Shown here in pieces: positions 20,701 to 27,271 of a stretch of DNA of 64,000 nt (the stretch's first letter is position 1; the number at the start of each line of letters is the position of its first letter). The notes below the pieces were generated by a model. It saw nothing but the letters and a program-made list of their open reading frames with translations, had not been told where the DNA came from and did no database searches. Source of the DNA: Candidatus Omnitrophota bacterium (GTDB lineage Bacteria > Hinthialibacterota > Hinthialibacteria > Hinthialibacterales > Hinthialibacteraceae); assembly GCA_013177805.1 (NCBI GenBank), contig JABLXU010000002.1, forward strand, positions 62,001-126,000, read 5' to 3'. A program made the position numbers and the translations under genes.

Positions 20701-21201
20701 ATTCTCCAAGCGCAAACCCGTGCTGCTGCTGTCGCGGAATGTGCAATGCTGCATCCGGGGAGAGGCATTGAGAATCCTGCATTGGCTTGACAAGGTGGAA
20801 GAGGCAAAGTTGGAGCCGCCGCGCTCGATCACCGCGTAGTCAAGGTTGGCGGGCTGTCCGGGCGTTTCTCCGTTAATGAATAGCCCGCCCCAGCGGTTGA
20901 CACCCGCCGCGGGCTGGAAGAACACTGGCGCGTCCACTGTGCCTTGAACGCTCAAAACACCCCGGACTTCCAAGTTTCCGCCGAGTCCGTCAAATTGAAT
21001 CACACAGCCGGCAAGGATGGTAATTGTGATATGTTCCGGAACAGTCAGATCGCCCTTCACCAACACCGTCTGGTTGGGCCCCCATAGGGTGTCCGCGGGC
21101 AAAATGCCGGAAACTTCAACATCCTGCCCCCAACCGGCGAGGCCTAAGCCAGTGAACAAAAAAATCCACCCCATCCGCCGAATCCAGCAATTGATTATCA
21201 T
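11740..21201 (-). CDS. Giant secreted beta-helix / CarboxypepD_reg-like / dockerin protein
   Basis: 3,153 residues. A signal peptide (about 1-25, GWIFLFTGLGLAGWG) is followed by six tandem parallel-beta-helix units of 182-185 residues (about 40-1140), each with WGGI, GGSxFAS and P-x-L/F-x-x-C motifs, then further right-handed beta-helix turns (to about 1430). Next come a prepeptidase-like beta domain, an IPT/TIG-like domain (about 1545-1640), a CARDB-like stretch (about 1640-1750), about eight carboxypeptidase-regulatory-like Ig repeats (about 1800-2480; GxVxDxxTGxP pattern, ending PxGxY), a mostly helical region (about 2500-2810), a DPNEKTGP domain of the DUF11/DUF7619 kind (about 2815-2960), an Fn3-like domain, and a C-terminal dockerin-like pair of DLNQDG calcium loops (about 3100-3150). 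GGAGAAAGG precedes the ATG. Probably a cell-surface adhesin, matrix or polysaccharide-binding protein. No cohesin gene lies in the window. Confidence 0.8.
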   Translation of the reverse strand: MIINCWIRRMGWIFLFTGLGLAGWGQDVEVSGILPADTLWGPNQTVLVKGDLTVPEHITITILAGCVIQFDGLGGNLEVRGVLSVQGTVDAPVFFQPAAGVNRWGGLFINGETPGQPANLDYAVIERGGSNFASSTLSSQCRILNASPRMQHCTFRDSSSTGLRLENSQAVLSDCVFTGNQDDAMQMTPSSSPILTQNSAMGNRFDGIRIDGGKIEGANIWRYSNLPYLVNDDIQIDSNAALTIEAGAIIQFAGLEDDLIAIGRLTAAGGNGNPVIFTSLNDMAANSWGGILFSGNETNASRLEYCELRHGGSYFASAAQDAMIRCENASPILRDCRIESSRNHGMSLVNSTAALSSMQFKANTRAAVSMDTASFPTFTSISAERNGFDAIQVRSGSLNAGGRWDYVEIPYLLEGDVTVESGVTLSIDPAAVIQMENLAVDLVVKGTLHAVGNAEQPIVFTSMGGLPENRWGGILFTGSTANASILEHCAVRHGGSHFASAAMDSMIRCESSSPTFNACRIEDSANAGISLIDSQTQLTSIQFVSNRAAALYMDTRCFPVFTGITAEGNGYDALLIRGGTILAGGRWDYAEIPYLLDSDITLAAGVTLSIDPGTVVQARDIATDFIIQGPLNAAGETGRPIVFTSLKDLPENSWGGILFSGAGADASILKHCQIRYGGSHFASATVDSMIRCDTSSPALSDCGITNSHTNGLSLVNSRANVAGVRFAANANYAAYMDLQSFPRFTTVSAENNQHNGILIVNGIMNAGGRWDYAEIPYLVQDDVVIAPDAMLTIDPGTEIQFTNLAADLRVDGALWAVGSVSQPIRFTSLNWKPAPGSWGGIYFNSTINNAITRLQHCVVEYGGSNFASHTQGSMVFCDGASPTLENCVFQFSNNDGIWIKNGAPSVIRPVLQNNKGAAVQIFPSAFPWIQNAAAVANRFNAIKIAGGSWTGSGEWGEPGIPYLIAEDVEIAPEARIAIAKGNTIQFNFLSSDLIVRGRLDAIGSEALPILFTSSQPVPGKGNWGALVFHPGASGHIRQAVVEYGGSYFASGGLDSQFRLLAGADVAIENLTLRDSVNYGMIIEATGGTFTNLTVEGNLRGGIRGDQGAMVEITASRFAKNGQGVAVRDQAQLTLRGNVFQENTDALFTYGDESRIRFGNNQFLGNNRTGTVNFLTAASSEPGNVVSGDQAGLEISSGELKESGALHALLGGYYEIHRSRTIAPTGSLQIRPGTFIALEGGDAGIVVSGFLGINGLANQPVQLAAPPTVSSPTQRSVYTGILIQDEGRGSIRHAVIRNAGIGRAGVEARGLADVRLENCRFEYNQTALRVLQSARMTTAYSRFLNNGTALETNGQAGMDAAVQFSHIVGNQAGVNNLSPSINVNATFNWWGNANGPSGSGPGNGDPVSQGVLFDPWFTSAEQVPGQVLVAREVELHTPYSETVEKYGLKLYKFHAQAGSNLLCQLTPADPAGPYSIFAAWGYESSPARFDKRSMARHLRPAYELLMTPTSEGDYYFLVFAIGLAGSQETYQIQFDYVDQYVVSLSPTQGGNLGDVTLALEGSLFQSGMEVRLAGPGGTAIIAHEILVPDSTKLHARMNLRGALAGPYTLEIKWPGGVSSFLFENAFLVTPGIGPRLEAELLAPNVIRPGGTYTLITRYRNTGDADMTAPVLLLQSDADVLLGLHPDAPLETKPVRFLAIPREGPAGILPPGAEGSTAVYFQAGAANRLSFRLEAIQDLNALVAWDAPEWTTYVDAVGPTWGDYQEALATMATDLWKQGVILAGADELLARLLGPIQQKPGGEIHGRLVDEENGHPQAGASILIQNISSSGIPAFSTTTDTGTEGQFEFINLPSGIYSIQVNGYPSVNPGQIHVNEGQIVSGVEWQVPYGGIIAGTVFEMPGRTPFEGVMLTLQDGLGEIRTLVTDESGAFRFPALPAGLYSLEALHAAYAAKRYDGLQVWNGRALKEVDFLLEPSVYLNGVVKDADTGQPIANPMIYLKTPQGSLLPAWPFEDGTFSIAELAPGTYELRCQADGYQVLAPIAVTVPETGLNGLTIPMKRGAVCQGRVLDAVTGSPLENALMLFTNLITHTSDTAQTNALGNFSVSRLTPGIHSVWINAPGYELQIRLVEIQGGAANSLGDVFLLPGGSITGRVLDTDGVTPLADCLVSAVSVDGVVLGMAMSDAQGGFAFHNLPQRSLTLRALLDDYTFPRKSVEVSGKLEGITLIAAPGKIAGTISAGTSAVGVENSLIEAVPLDPGADGLQGSMALSGEGGRYELNHLVLGNYLLTVSAPGLGRMTKRVMLGDTALTVDFALLAESQVTGTVIASQSGEPITDAIVVFREAADDPGFKTYSTGDGTFTLAGMAAGTYEIAVQAAGFPRYKQSGFAVLEGGATPPLNILVPSEGQTITGTIRDSASQLPLPGAVVIFKGEGLEATRSTADAEGVYQSTPLAVGSYQLDIIFGSQVAKDSVEVTDLSGSFVKDIALPLAPGAGFDPWPITPQFVDTTKKLADDPSASLMNARGFQEYLDGFLDWLSNTNIPADYRLFVTERGGLPRDPRVMEMIDHAGGLQNWNAIVQDPNSKCRNEAKNVGKLLAQSEYVYMEAWKAKGNANFTWLASGGEVGLQAAVLAGKIAELELAAYEAGAAAVVNGPKIIAAIQKLKEGKVWGQRLLKVLSYIEQYKGRLAFLKDARNNELTWRAVAEEFHTFLGLLAKLKPLMNMIQSEEFKRAFEPVLNLIGIVNESIKLVESTIDAVRSIRDNTNAASGRYHAYQLYVARAQKAFQKYLDCTGEKPPFPQPPTTVVQQTHVPVIVSRDPNEKTGPGGMAADITGQDTMTYTIFFENTPDASASAQQVIITDDLSPLLDWTSFELSEVTLGHRVTAIPVGQTDYSQRLAWGEYAVDLEARLNPYTGRARWTLTLIDPETGAIPLDGTAGFLPPNDPATGRGEGHVTFRIAPLAGLPPGTALRNQASIVFDANAAIVTQETVHTIAASAPDPPVALSPAAGAYSSVLTPVLYASEYAHPLGTPQKAAQFEIRDYTYGTLVWDSGPRAPSTQIQVPVGPLQLGQNYTWRVRYQDANDQWSPWSESAWFTTKPPSAGADLNQDGFIDRVDLLLLIHHWHGSTGADLNQDGRTGHQDLFLFSNSWEGMKP
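17770..21066 (-). repeat. Six tandem ~549-bp coding repeats inside the giant gene
   Basis: The homologous codon before the sequence [L-V/L-x-x-D] of each unit starts at 21064, 20518, 19969, 19420, 18871 and 18316: spacings 546, 549, 549, 549 and 555 bases. The units are similar at DNA level as well as protein level; for example the stretches near 19135 and 19680 both read CGGATCATGGAATCCA followed by GCGGAGGCGAAATGGCT. This shows repeated tandem duplication with little length drift. Confidence 0.9.
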
Positions 21202-21320
21202 GGCGTCCCGCCTTTCTCCGATTGGAACCAGGAAACCGTTCAGAAAGGATATAAAGGAACATTAAAGGATGTGTAATATTAACCAAATTCGGGTTGATTT
21301 TCTATTTATTTTTTAAAAAA

Positions 21321-21530
21321 TGGGTTCATCCGGCAAGTGCGTTTTTTTATCAAATGGCCAACCCGCGACTCGTTGAAGGGACCGATGAAAATCATTCCAA
21401 AATCCCCTCTCCCACTGGGAGAGGGCCAGGGTGAGGGAATTTAGGTCGGTGCGGACCTGGAAGTCCGCCCTCATCCCGGGGTGGATGAAATCAATTTTAC
21501 ACCATCAGGTACGCACTTATTGGATGAACC
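21321..21530. mobile_element. MITE/REP-like element, copy 1 (210 bp)
   Basis: Left end GGTTCATCCGGCAAGTGCGT (21323-21342) and right end 21511-21530 are inverted repeats matching at 17 of 20 positions. The element is flanked by AAAAAA on both sides (21315-21320 and 21531-21536), compatible with a 6-bp target duplication, though homopolymers are weak evidence. The interior carries a palindromic core CCCTCTCCCACTGGGAGAGG and CCAGGGTGAGGG (21404-21439). No coding capacity. The reverse complement of the interior matches copy 2 at 45822-46023. It lies about 200 bases upstream of the secreted-protein gene at 21729. Confidence 0.75.
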
Positions 21531-21728
21531 AAAAAAGGAATATAACAAGCGCTTGCTGTGCTTTGAAAAAGGAGCGGTTCCCAGTTTTTGAATCCTTGAC
21601 AAATCGGGAAGATCATGTCCGTTCCGGCCCGGGATACTCATTATTTCAATTGTTCACAATCACTTCACACCGCGGACCGGTTCCAGCACAATGATGTTCA
21701 TAACAAAATAGCAAAGGCTGAATTAGCC

Positions 21729-24236
21729 ATGACCCAAGTTTTCAGTTTCAAATTCCCTAGGCCTTGGTTAATTTTCTGTTTCATGGTGTGGTTTACATTG
21801 GGGCCCGATGCCTCCATGGCTCAAGAATCCGTTCCCCGCTCCATCAGCGGGATCTATCCGCATCTGGCGTTTTGGAATCCCCACGACGAATGCGGCACGG
21901 GCGCGGTCGTACCCTGGGCCGGCCGGCTCTGGGTAATTACCTACGCGCCGCATTTCCCCCAGGGCTCCGAAGACAAACTCTATGCAATCACGCCGGACCT
22001 GCAAATCACGGCGTTCAACGGCAGCGTGGGCGGAACCCCGGCCAACCGCATGATTCACCGGGAAACCAATCAACTCCTCATCGGGCCGTATGTCATCGAT
22101 CAGGAAGGCAACGTCCGCGTCATCCCTCCCGCCCGGATGCCCGGCCGCCTGACCGGCAACGCCCGGCATCTCTTCGAACCCGAAAGAAAAGTGTATTACG
22201 CCACGATGGAAGAAGGATTTTATGAAGTCGATCTGGTTACGCTGGAGGTCACCGAACTATTCCGTGACGATCAGGAAAGCATCCAAGGCGGACAGCCGGC
22301 TGATAGCGTGACGGCGAAACCGCTGGCCGATTTGCCGGGCTATCACGGCAAGGGATTTTATTCGGGCCAGGGCCGGGTGATCTACGCGAACAACGGAGAA
22401 CCTTCGGCCGAAGCCCGGCGGCGTCCCGATGTCCCCTCGGGTTGCCTGGCGGAATGGGATGGCCAAAGCGCGAAATGGAATATCGTCCGCCGCAACCAAT
22501 TCTGCGATGTGCGCGGCCCCGGCGGCATACATGGCAATCCGAATCCGGACACCGATCCGGTCTGGGCGATCGGCTGGGACCATCGGTCCCTGATCCTGAT
22601 GGTGCTGGACGGCGGGCAATGGCACACCTACCGGCTGCCCAAGGCGTCGCATACCTATGACGGCGCGCATGGCTGGAACACCGAATGGCCGCGGATTCAT
22701 GACATCGGGGAAGAAGACATGGTCATGAACATGCACGGGATGTTCTGGCGGTTTCCACGTACCTTTTCGCACAAGAACTCCGCGGGTCTCCAGCCCCGGT
22801 CCACTTATTTAAAAGTTGTGGGGGACTATTGCCGGTGGGGGGACCGGCTGGTGTTCGGCTGTGACGACACGGCCAAAAGCGCGTTCCTCAATACCTGCCG
22901 CGCGAAGGGGCAACTGGCCGCCCCCGGGCAGTCCAATTCCAACCTGTGGTTTGCCAGGCCCTCGATTCTCGACGAACTGGGCCCCCCGCTGGGACGCGGC
23001 GGGGTATGGGCCAACGAGAACGTCCAAGCCCATCAGATCTCGGATCCGTACCTGTTCCAGGGATTCCAACGCCGTGGTGTCCACGTCGAGCATAACACGG
23101 ACGAGCCGGTAAAATTCACCTTCGAAATCGACCGCGAGGGCAATGGGCAATGGCGATATTTCCGTGAAGTGACCGTTCCGGGGCAATCGGCCGCCTGGCT
23201 GTCATTTGATCCGGATGACCCCGGCATATGGATTCGCGTTTCAACGGATCGAGATTGCCTTGGCGCGTCGATTCAGTTCACCTACTCGAACGCGGATCCA
23301 CGCGGCAGGGAAGCCGATCCGATATTTAGAGGCCTGGCGGGGCTGGACTCGCGGAATGTTTCCGGCGGCATCGTTCACGTGCGCGGCAATAATTTAAAAA
23401 CGCTTGCTTTCGCAGCCGTGCGGGCGGAAGCGGGTCAACTTTCCGAACCGCGCTTGTACGAACTGGACGCCGGCTTGCGGCTGCAACAAGTGGATGATGA
23501 AACCGCATTGCGATGGACGCTGGATAACTGCGCCATTCCTGACCATATTTTGCTTTATGACGCGGCTTCCATTATTTACATCGACGACGACGGCCAGCGT
23601 TGGAGGCTGCCGAGGGGGAATCCCGCCTTCGACACCCCCGGATGTCTGGGACCCGCGCGGATCGACCGCGAAGTGGTCACGGAACGGGATCTGTTCCACT
23701 GCGGCGGAATCTTTTATGAGTTGCCCGCCCGCAACGCGGGGGGCTTCGCCAAAATCCGCCCGATCGGACGGCACGAGTTCCGCTTCCAGGATTATTGCAG
23801 TTACCGGGGAATGCTGATCTTCACGGGAGTAGAGTCGGATTTCCCATTGGACAATCCTCATATCCTCCGGTCGGATGATGGCCGGGTGGCGCTCTGGGCG
23901 GGCGTGATCGATGATCTATGGAAACTAGGCAAACCGGCCGGCGCCGGCGGACCCTGGCAGGATAGCGATGTGCAAGCCCATGTTCCGTCCGATCCGTACT
24001 TGATGACGGGTTTCGATAACAAAACCGTCATGTTGTCGCACCGTTCCCCGCGGCCGGTAACAATGACCTTGCAGGTGGAAATCGATGGCGCGGGTACCTG
24101 GGTGGATTACCGATCGTTCACTGTTCCGGCAGGTGAATCCCTGACGTATCCATTCCCGCCGGAATTCTCGGCCTACTGGATCCGCGCGGTTTGCGATCAG
24201 GATACGAAAGCGACGGTGAGGTTGAAGTACGAGTAG
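21729..24236 (+). CDS. Secreted protein of unknown family with duplicated C-terminal module
   Basis: About 835 residues. I chose ATG 21729, which begins a typical signal peptide (hydrophobic LIFCFMVWFTLG, cleavage near SMAQ). The N-terminal half (about 30-400) looks like an all-beta, possibly propeller-like, domain (WVITYAPH, LYAITPDLQ). The C-terminal half holds two related modules, each with a DVQAH/NVQAH-x-x-SDPYL motif (about 430 and 745), then a strand-rich domain with W-x-Y/D-x-R-x-x-TVP and a final beta-sandwich. The gene is followed after 12 bases by a VanX-like dipeptidase in the same direction. I recognise no named family; a glycan- or ligand-binding surface protein is a guess. Confidence 0.7.
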   Translation: MTQVFSFKFPRPWLIFCFMVWFTLGPDASMAQESVPRSISGIYPHLAFWNPHDECGTGAVVPWAGRLWVITYAPHFPQGSEDKLYAITPDLQITAFNGSVGGTPANRMIHRETNQLLIGPYVIDQEGNVRVIPPARMPGRLTGNARHLFEPERKVYYATMEEGFYEVDLVTLEVTELFRDDQESIQGGQPADSVTAKPLADLPGYHGKGFYSGQGRVIYANNGEPSAEARRRPDVPSGCLAEWDGQSAKWNIVRRNQFCDVRGPGGIHGNPNPDTDPVWAIGWDHRSLILMVLDGGQWHTYRLPKASHTYDGAHGWNTEWPRIHDIGEEDMVMNMHGMFWRFPRTFSHKNSAGLQPRSTYLKVVGDYCRWGDRLVFGCDDTAKSAFLNTCRAKGQLAAPGQSNSNLWFARPSILDELGPPLGRGGVWANENVQAHQISDPYLFQGFQRRGVHVEHNTDEPVKFTFEIDREGNGQWRYFREVTVPGQSAAWLSFDPDDPGIWIRVSTDRDCLGASIQFTYSNADPRGREADPIFRGLAGLDSRNVSGGIVHVRGNNLKTLAFAAVRAEAGQLSEPRLYELDAGLRLQQVDDETALRWTLDNCAIPDHILLYDAASIIYIDDDGQRWRLPRGNPAFDTPGCLGPARIDREVVTERDLFHCGGIFYELPARNAGGFAKIRPIGRHEFRFQDYCSYRGMLIFTGVESDFPLDNPHILRSDDGRVALWAGVIDDLWKLGKPAGAGGPWQDSDVQAHVPSDPYLMTGFDNKTVMLSHRSPRPVTMTLQVEIDGAGTWVDYRSFTVPAGESLTYPFPPEFSAYWIRAVCDQDTKATVRLKYE

Positions 24237-24248
24237 AGAGTGGCGATT

Positions 24249-24818
24249 ATGGATTCCACACGCTTTGAATTGATCAATCTCCGGGAGATCGATCCCACGA
24301 TCCTCATCGATGCGGCATATGCCAGGGCGGATACCTTCGTGGGCTTCACGGTCTATCCGGTGAACGAGTTGTTTCTTATGAAACCGGCGGCGGAACGGCT
24401 CGCGCGGGCACAACGCCGGCTGCAAGCCCTGGGATTGGGACTCAAATGCTGGGACGCCTACCGCCCTTTGAGCTTGCAAAAGATCCTGTGGAAGCACGTG
24501 CTCGACGAGCGTTATATCGCCAATCCCGCCACTGGCTCGCGGCACAACCGGGGCTGCGCGGTGGATGTGACGCTGGTCGACCGCGAGGGACACGAGCTGC
24601 CCATGCCCACTCCCTACCTGGAGTTCAGCGAACGCGCCCACCGCGATTGGCATTCCCTGCCCCCCGGGACCGCGCGCAACCGGCAGACGCTGGAGGACGC
24701 GATGGTGGCGGAAGGATTCATCCCCCTGCCTGAGGAATGGTGGCATTTCGACGCGCCGGAATGGGAAAGATACCCGGTGCTGGATATCAATCCCTACGGC
24801 AAGGATTATAGGATATGA
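24249..24818 (+). CDS. VanX-type D-alanyl-D-alanine dipeptidase (peptidase M15D)
   Basis: About 189 residues. The zinc and catalytic motifs of VanX/DdpX are present: SRHNRGCAVD (zinc His about 99 and Asp about 106) and EEWWHFD (catalytic Glu about 163, zinc His about 166), plus CWDAYRPLS with the conserved Arg. The family cleaves D-Ala-D-Ala, for peptidoglycan turnover or glycopeptide resistance; with no VanA/VanH/VanS-like gene nearby, turnover or nutrient use is more likely. No export signal is seen, so it is predicted cytoplasmic. ATG 24249 is preferred over GTG 24240 because GAGAG lies a few bases upstream. Only 12 bases separate it from the preceding gene. Confidence 0.88.
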   Translation: MDSTRFELINLREIDPTILIDAAYARADTFVGFTVYPVNELFLMKPAAERLARAQRRLQALGLGLKCWDAYRPLSLQKILWKHVLDERYIANPATGSRHNRGCAVDVTLVDREGHELPMPTPYLEFSERAHRDWHSLPPGTARNRQTLEDAMVAEGFIPLPEEWWHFDAPEWERYPVLDINPYGKDYRI

Positions 24819-24845
24819 ACCAATCCGCTGAATAGGACGAAAGAA

Positions 24846-24881
24846 AATCCGGCCTGCCCCGGCTCATCCCGGGCAGGCCGA
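24846..24881 (-). terminator. Terminator between convergent genes
   Basis: Stem CGGCCTGCCC (24851-24860) pairs with GGGCAGGCCG (24872-24881) around an 11-base loop. On the minus strand it is followed by ATTTTCTTT, so it mainly serves the DUF362 gene; the plus-strand side has no T tract. Confidence 0.75.
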
Positions 24882-24953
24882 AGATCGCTTCCCGCGGTTG
24901 GATTCAATCTCCCGCGCCCTCTCCCCGGGGCAGGAACCGGCCGTGAGGTCGAT

Positions 24954-26006
24954 TTACGCTTTCCAGATCAATTGGCTTTGAACATTGTCGTGCAGTTTGT
25001 ATTTTTTTACGTGGTCTTGAATGCGTTCGCCGATGATTTCAATCCGGCTCAGATCGGCCTGCCCCATCCCCGCCTGGGCGCAATAATTCAGGTAACCGAC
25101 ATCCCCGAAATCGATGCCCATCAGTTCCACTCCGGTGCGGTCCGCCGCCAGCCAATCGGTGCTGACCACCGCCACTTTGTGATCCACCGGGGTGCCTCCC
25201 ACCGGCCCGTTGCCTTCCATGCCCTCGAATCCGTCAATCACCGCCAAATCGGGATGCAGGCGGGGTGCGTTGGCAAAGAGGCTGTAATTCACCCCTTTGA
25301 ATCCGCCGCCGTGATTGATCGGTTTGTCATTGCGCGCGCCCCGCACGCCGCCAGGCCCCCACCGGAATCCTTTGTCCTTGATCGGCGCGCCGAAGACAAT
25401 GTTTTTCAGCGACAGGGTGGCCACGACGCGGTCGTGCGTTTTCATGACGGCCGCCGAGATGACATAGGTTTCCGGGTCCAACAACAGGCGCGCCATGCGG
25501 ACCGCGTGGGGACGGAAATCCTCATCGCTGACCGTGTACACGGTTTCGATGGGTTGCTCGTCCAGATCCACGAACTCCACCGTGTATTTTTTCTTCAACT
25601 CGAAATAGCCGTAATTTTCAAACCCTTCAAATGTGGGGCCGCTGGCCGCCGATTCGGCTATGACGATCCGGTCGGTCCGGCCGATGGATTTCAAAAATTC
25701 CAGAATACCCGCCAAGCAATCGGCATGGGTGGCACAGAGGGGCGTGGTCGTGGAAACGTTGTTGGGTTTGATCACCACGGGACGGTTGCCGATGGCTTCT
25801 TTCACTTCGCCGGCAAACGGCTTCAACGCGTTGAAAATGTTTTCCATGCGGTTGCTGCCGGTCATGAGCGCGACCCGGCTGACTCCCGGACCGGGGGTAG
25901 TTTCGGCAACGCCAAAAGAAGTGCGGGCGCCTGGCAGCCCCCAGGCGGCGGCAATCCCTCCCGCCAGGGCGGATTTGAGGAATGTTCGGCGATTGGATGG
26001 ATACAT
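24954..26006 (-). CDS. Tat-exported DUF362 domain protein
   Basis: 350 residues. The N terminus NRRTFLKSALAGG is a twin-arginine signal. The body carries DUF362 features: VVIKPNNVS, a central SAAVMKTHDRVVATLSLKN segment (K-T-H) and IDGFEGMEGNGPVGGTPV. DUF362 proteins are uncharacterised, often linked to Fe-S or redox functions; this one lacks a ferredoxin-type Cys cluster. The start at 26006 is supported by GGAGG 8 bases upstream; an in-frame ATG at 26021 has no such site. It is probably monocistronic with its own terminator. Exact function unknown. Confidence 0.8.
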   Translation of the reverse strand: MYPSNRRTFLKSALAGGIAAAWGLPGARTSFGVAETTPGPGVSRVALMTGSNRMENIFNALKPFAGEVKEAIGNRPVVIKPNNVSTTTPLCATHADCLAGILEFLKSIGRTDRIVIAESAASGPTFEGFENYGYFELKKKYTVEFVDLDEQPIETVYTVSDEDFRPHAVRMARLLLDPETYVISAAVMKTHDRVVATLSLKNIVFGAPIKDKGFRWGPGGVRGARNDKPINHGGGFKGVNYSLFANAPRLHPDLAVIDGFEGMEGNGPVGGTPVDHKVAVVSTDWLAADRTGVELMGIDFGDVGYLNYCAQAGMGQADLSRIEIIGERIQDHVKKYKLHDNVQSQLIWKA

Positions 26007-26170
26007 GGTGACAACCTCCATTCAGATGGTCCAAGCAGGGATGGACAGCCGGCCCTCTTGGTTCTTCTTAGCAGGATTCCATCATAAAACAAACCCACCG
26101 CCTTGGCAATCAGGATTCCGTGTCCGCGTGCCCGCAAAGAAAACCCACAACGGATCAATCCGTCATCCGT

Positions 26171-27271
26171 TTATCCGCTGCGTTCTTCACCAGCGGTGGG
26201 GAACAAAATGCTGAAGCGGGATCCCTGGCCGGGTTGGCTTTGGACCTGGATCGCTCCTCCATGGCCCCGTACGATCCCCAAGACGGCCGCCAAACCCAAA
26301 CCCCGTCCCGTGAACTTCGTGGAGAAAAACGGATCGAAAATTCTGGCTTGGGTTTCGTTGTCCATGCCGCAGCCGTTGTCCGCCACCTCCAAAAAAACAT
26401 ACTCCCCTTCCGGCAAATCCTCACCCATGTACACAATGCTGCCTGCTTCCGGGCGGTGATGCACCACTCCCGTTTGGATTCGAATTTGACCACCGGTGTC
26501 CCCGATGGCCTCGGAGGCATTGGTCACTAGGCTTACCACCACCTGCCGAATCAGACCGGCATCCGCCTGGATGGCCGGCAGGACCGGCGCGAGATCATAA
26601 CGCAAATCCACATGCCGGGCCACCGTGATTTCGATCAAGTGGACCATGTCTTGGATCAATTCGGATAAGCGCACCGGCTTCCGAATCAGCCGCCCTTTCC
26701 CCGCATAGGCCAGGAGCTGGCTGGTCAGTTCGGAGGCCCGGATGGAAGCGGTCTCGATGTCTTTGGCATACTTCCGGGCGGGCGACTCAGCCGGCAGGCT
26801 GCGCATGATCATGCCCGCGTTGCCCAAGATCGTGGTGAGGAGGTTGTTGAAATCATGCGCGATCCCTCCGGCCAGCACCCCAAGGCTTTCGAATTTCTGC
26901 GCATGGAGTAATTGGTTTTGCAAGCGGTTGCGGACCTCTTCGTTGCGTTTGCGCTCGGTGATATCCCGCACAATGGCCTGGACGAAATCCTGCCCGTGGA
27001 ACTGAATCTTGTTCAAACTGATTTCCACGTCAAAAGCCGTGCCATCGGGGCGGAGATGCCGCCATTCGAAAAATTGAGGTCGGTTTTCCACGGCCGCTTG
27101 GACCAGCCGGCGGGATTTCTCGAGCGAAGATTCCCCATCGGGTTGGCAGGGAGGCGAAAACACGCCGGGTGTCTGGCCGAGAATCTCTTCCCGCGGCCGG
27201 CCGAACAATTCCACCGCCCGGGGGATTGCAATCCACGAAGCGGTCCTCCTGGATGAGAAAAATCCCGTCAT
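26171..27271 (-). CDS. Histidine kinase, 3' portion of a frameshifted gene (PAS-HisKA-HATPase)
   Basis: This frame holds the C-terminal part of a sensor kinase: end of a PAS domain (AVELFGRPREEILGQTPG to FVQAIVRDITERKR), HisKA with LGVLAGGIAHDFNNLL (phospho-acceptor His), and HATPase_c with N-box VTNASEAI, G1 box ADNGCGM, FFSTKF and G2 GRGLGLAAV. The gene starting at 28397 runs into this one with a single-base shift in a G5 run at 27220-27224; its frame ends PAS mid-domain exactly where this frame resumes it. Read together they make one kinase of about 740 residues. Alone this piece lacks a credible start or ribosome site. Confidence 0.75.
   Translation of the reverse strand: MTGFFSSRRTASWIAIPRAVELFGRPREEILGQTPGVFSPPCQPDGESSLEKSRRLVQAAVENRPQFFEWRHLRPDGTAFDVEISLNKIQFHGQDFVQAIVRDITERKRNEEVRNRLQNQLLHAQKFESLGVLAGGIAHDFNNLLTTILGNAGMIMRSLPAESPARKYAKDIETASIRASELTSQLLAYAGKGRLIRKPVRLSELIQDMVHLIEITVARHVDLRYDLAPVLPAIQADAGLIRQVVVSLVTNASEAIGDTGGQIRIQTGVVHHRPEAGSIVYMGEDLPEGEYVFLEVADNGCGMDNETQARIFDPFFSTKFTGRGLGLAAVLGIVRGHGGAIQVQSQPGQGSRFSILFPTAGEERSG

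Noticed and set aside
24913..24947. Possible further copy of the palindromic core (CCCTCTCCCCGGGGCAGG then CCGTGAGG)
   Set aside because: Similarity is limited to C/G-rich runs; no terminal repeats. Left out of the family.
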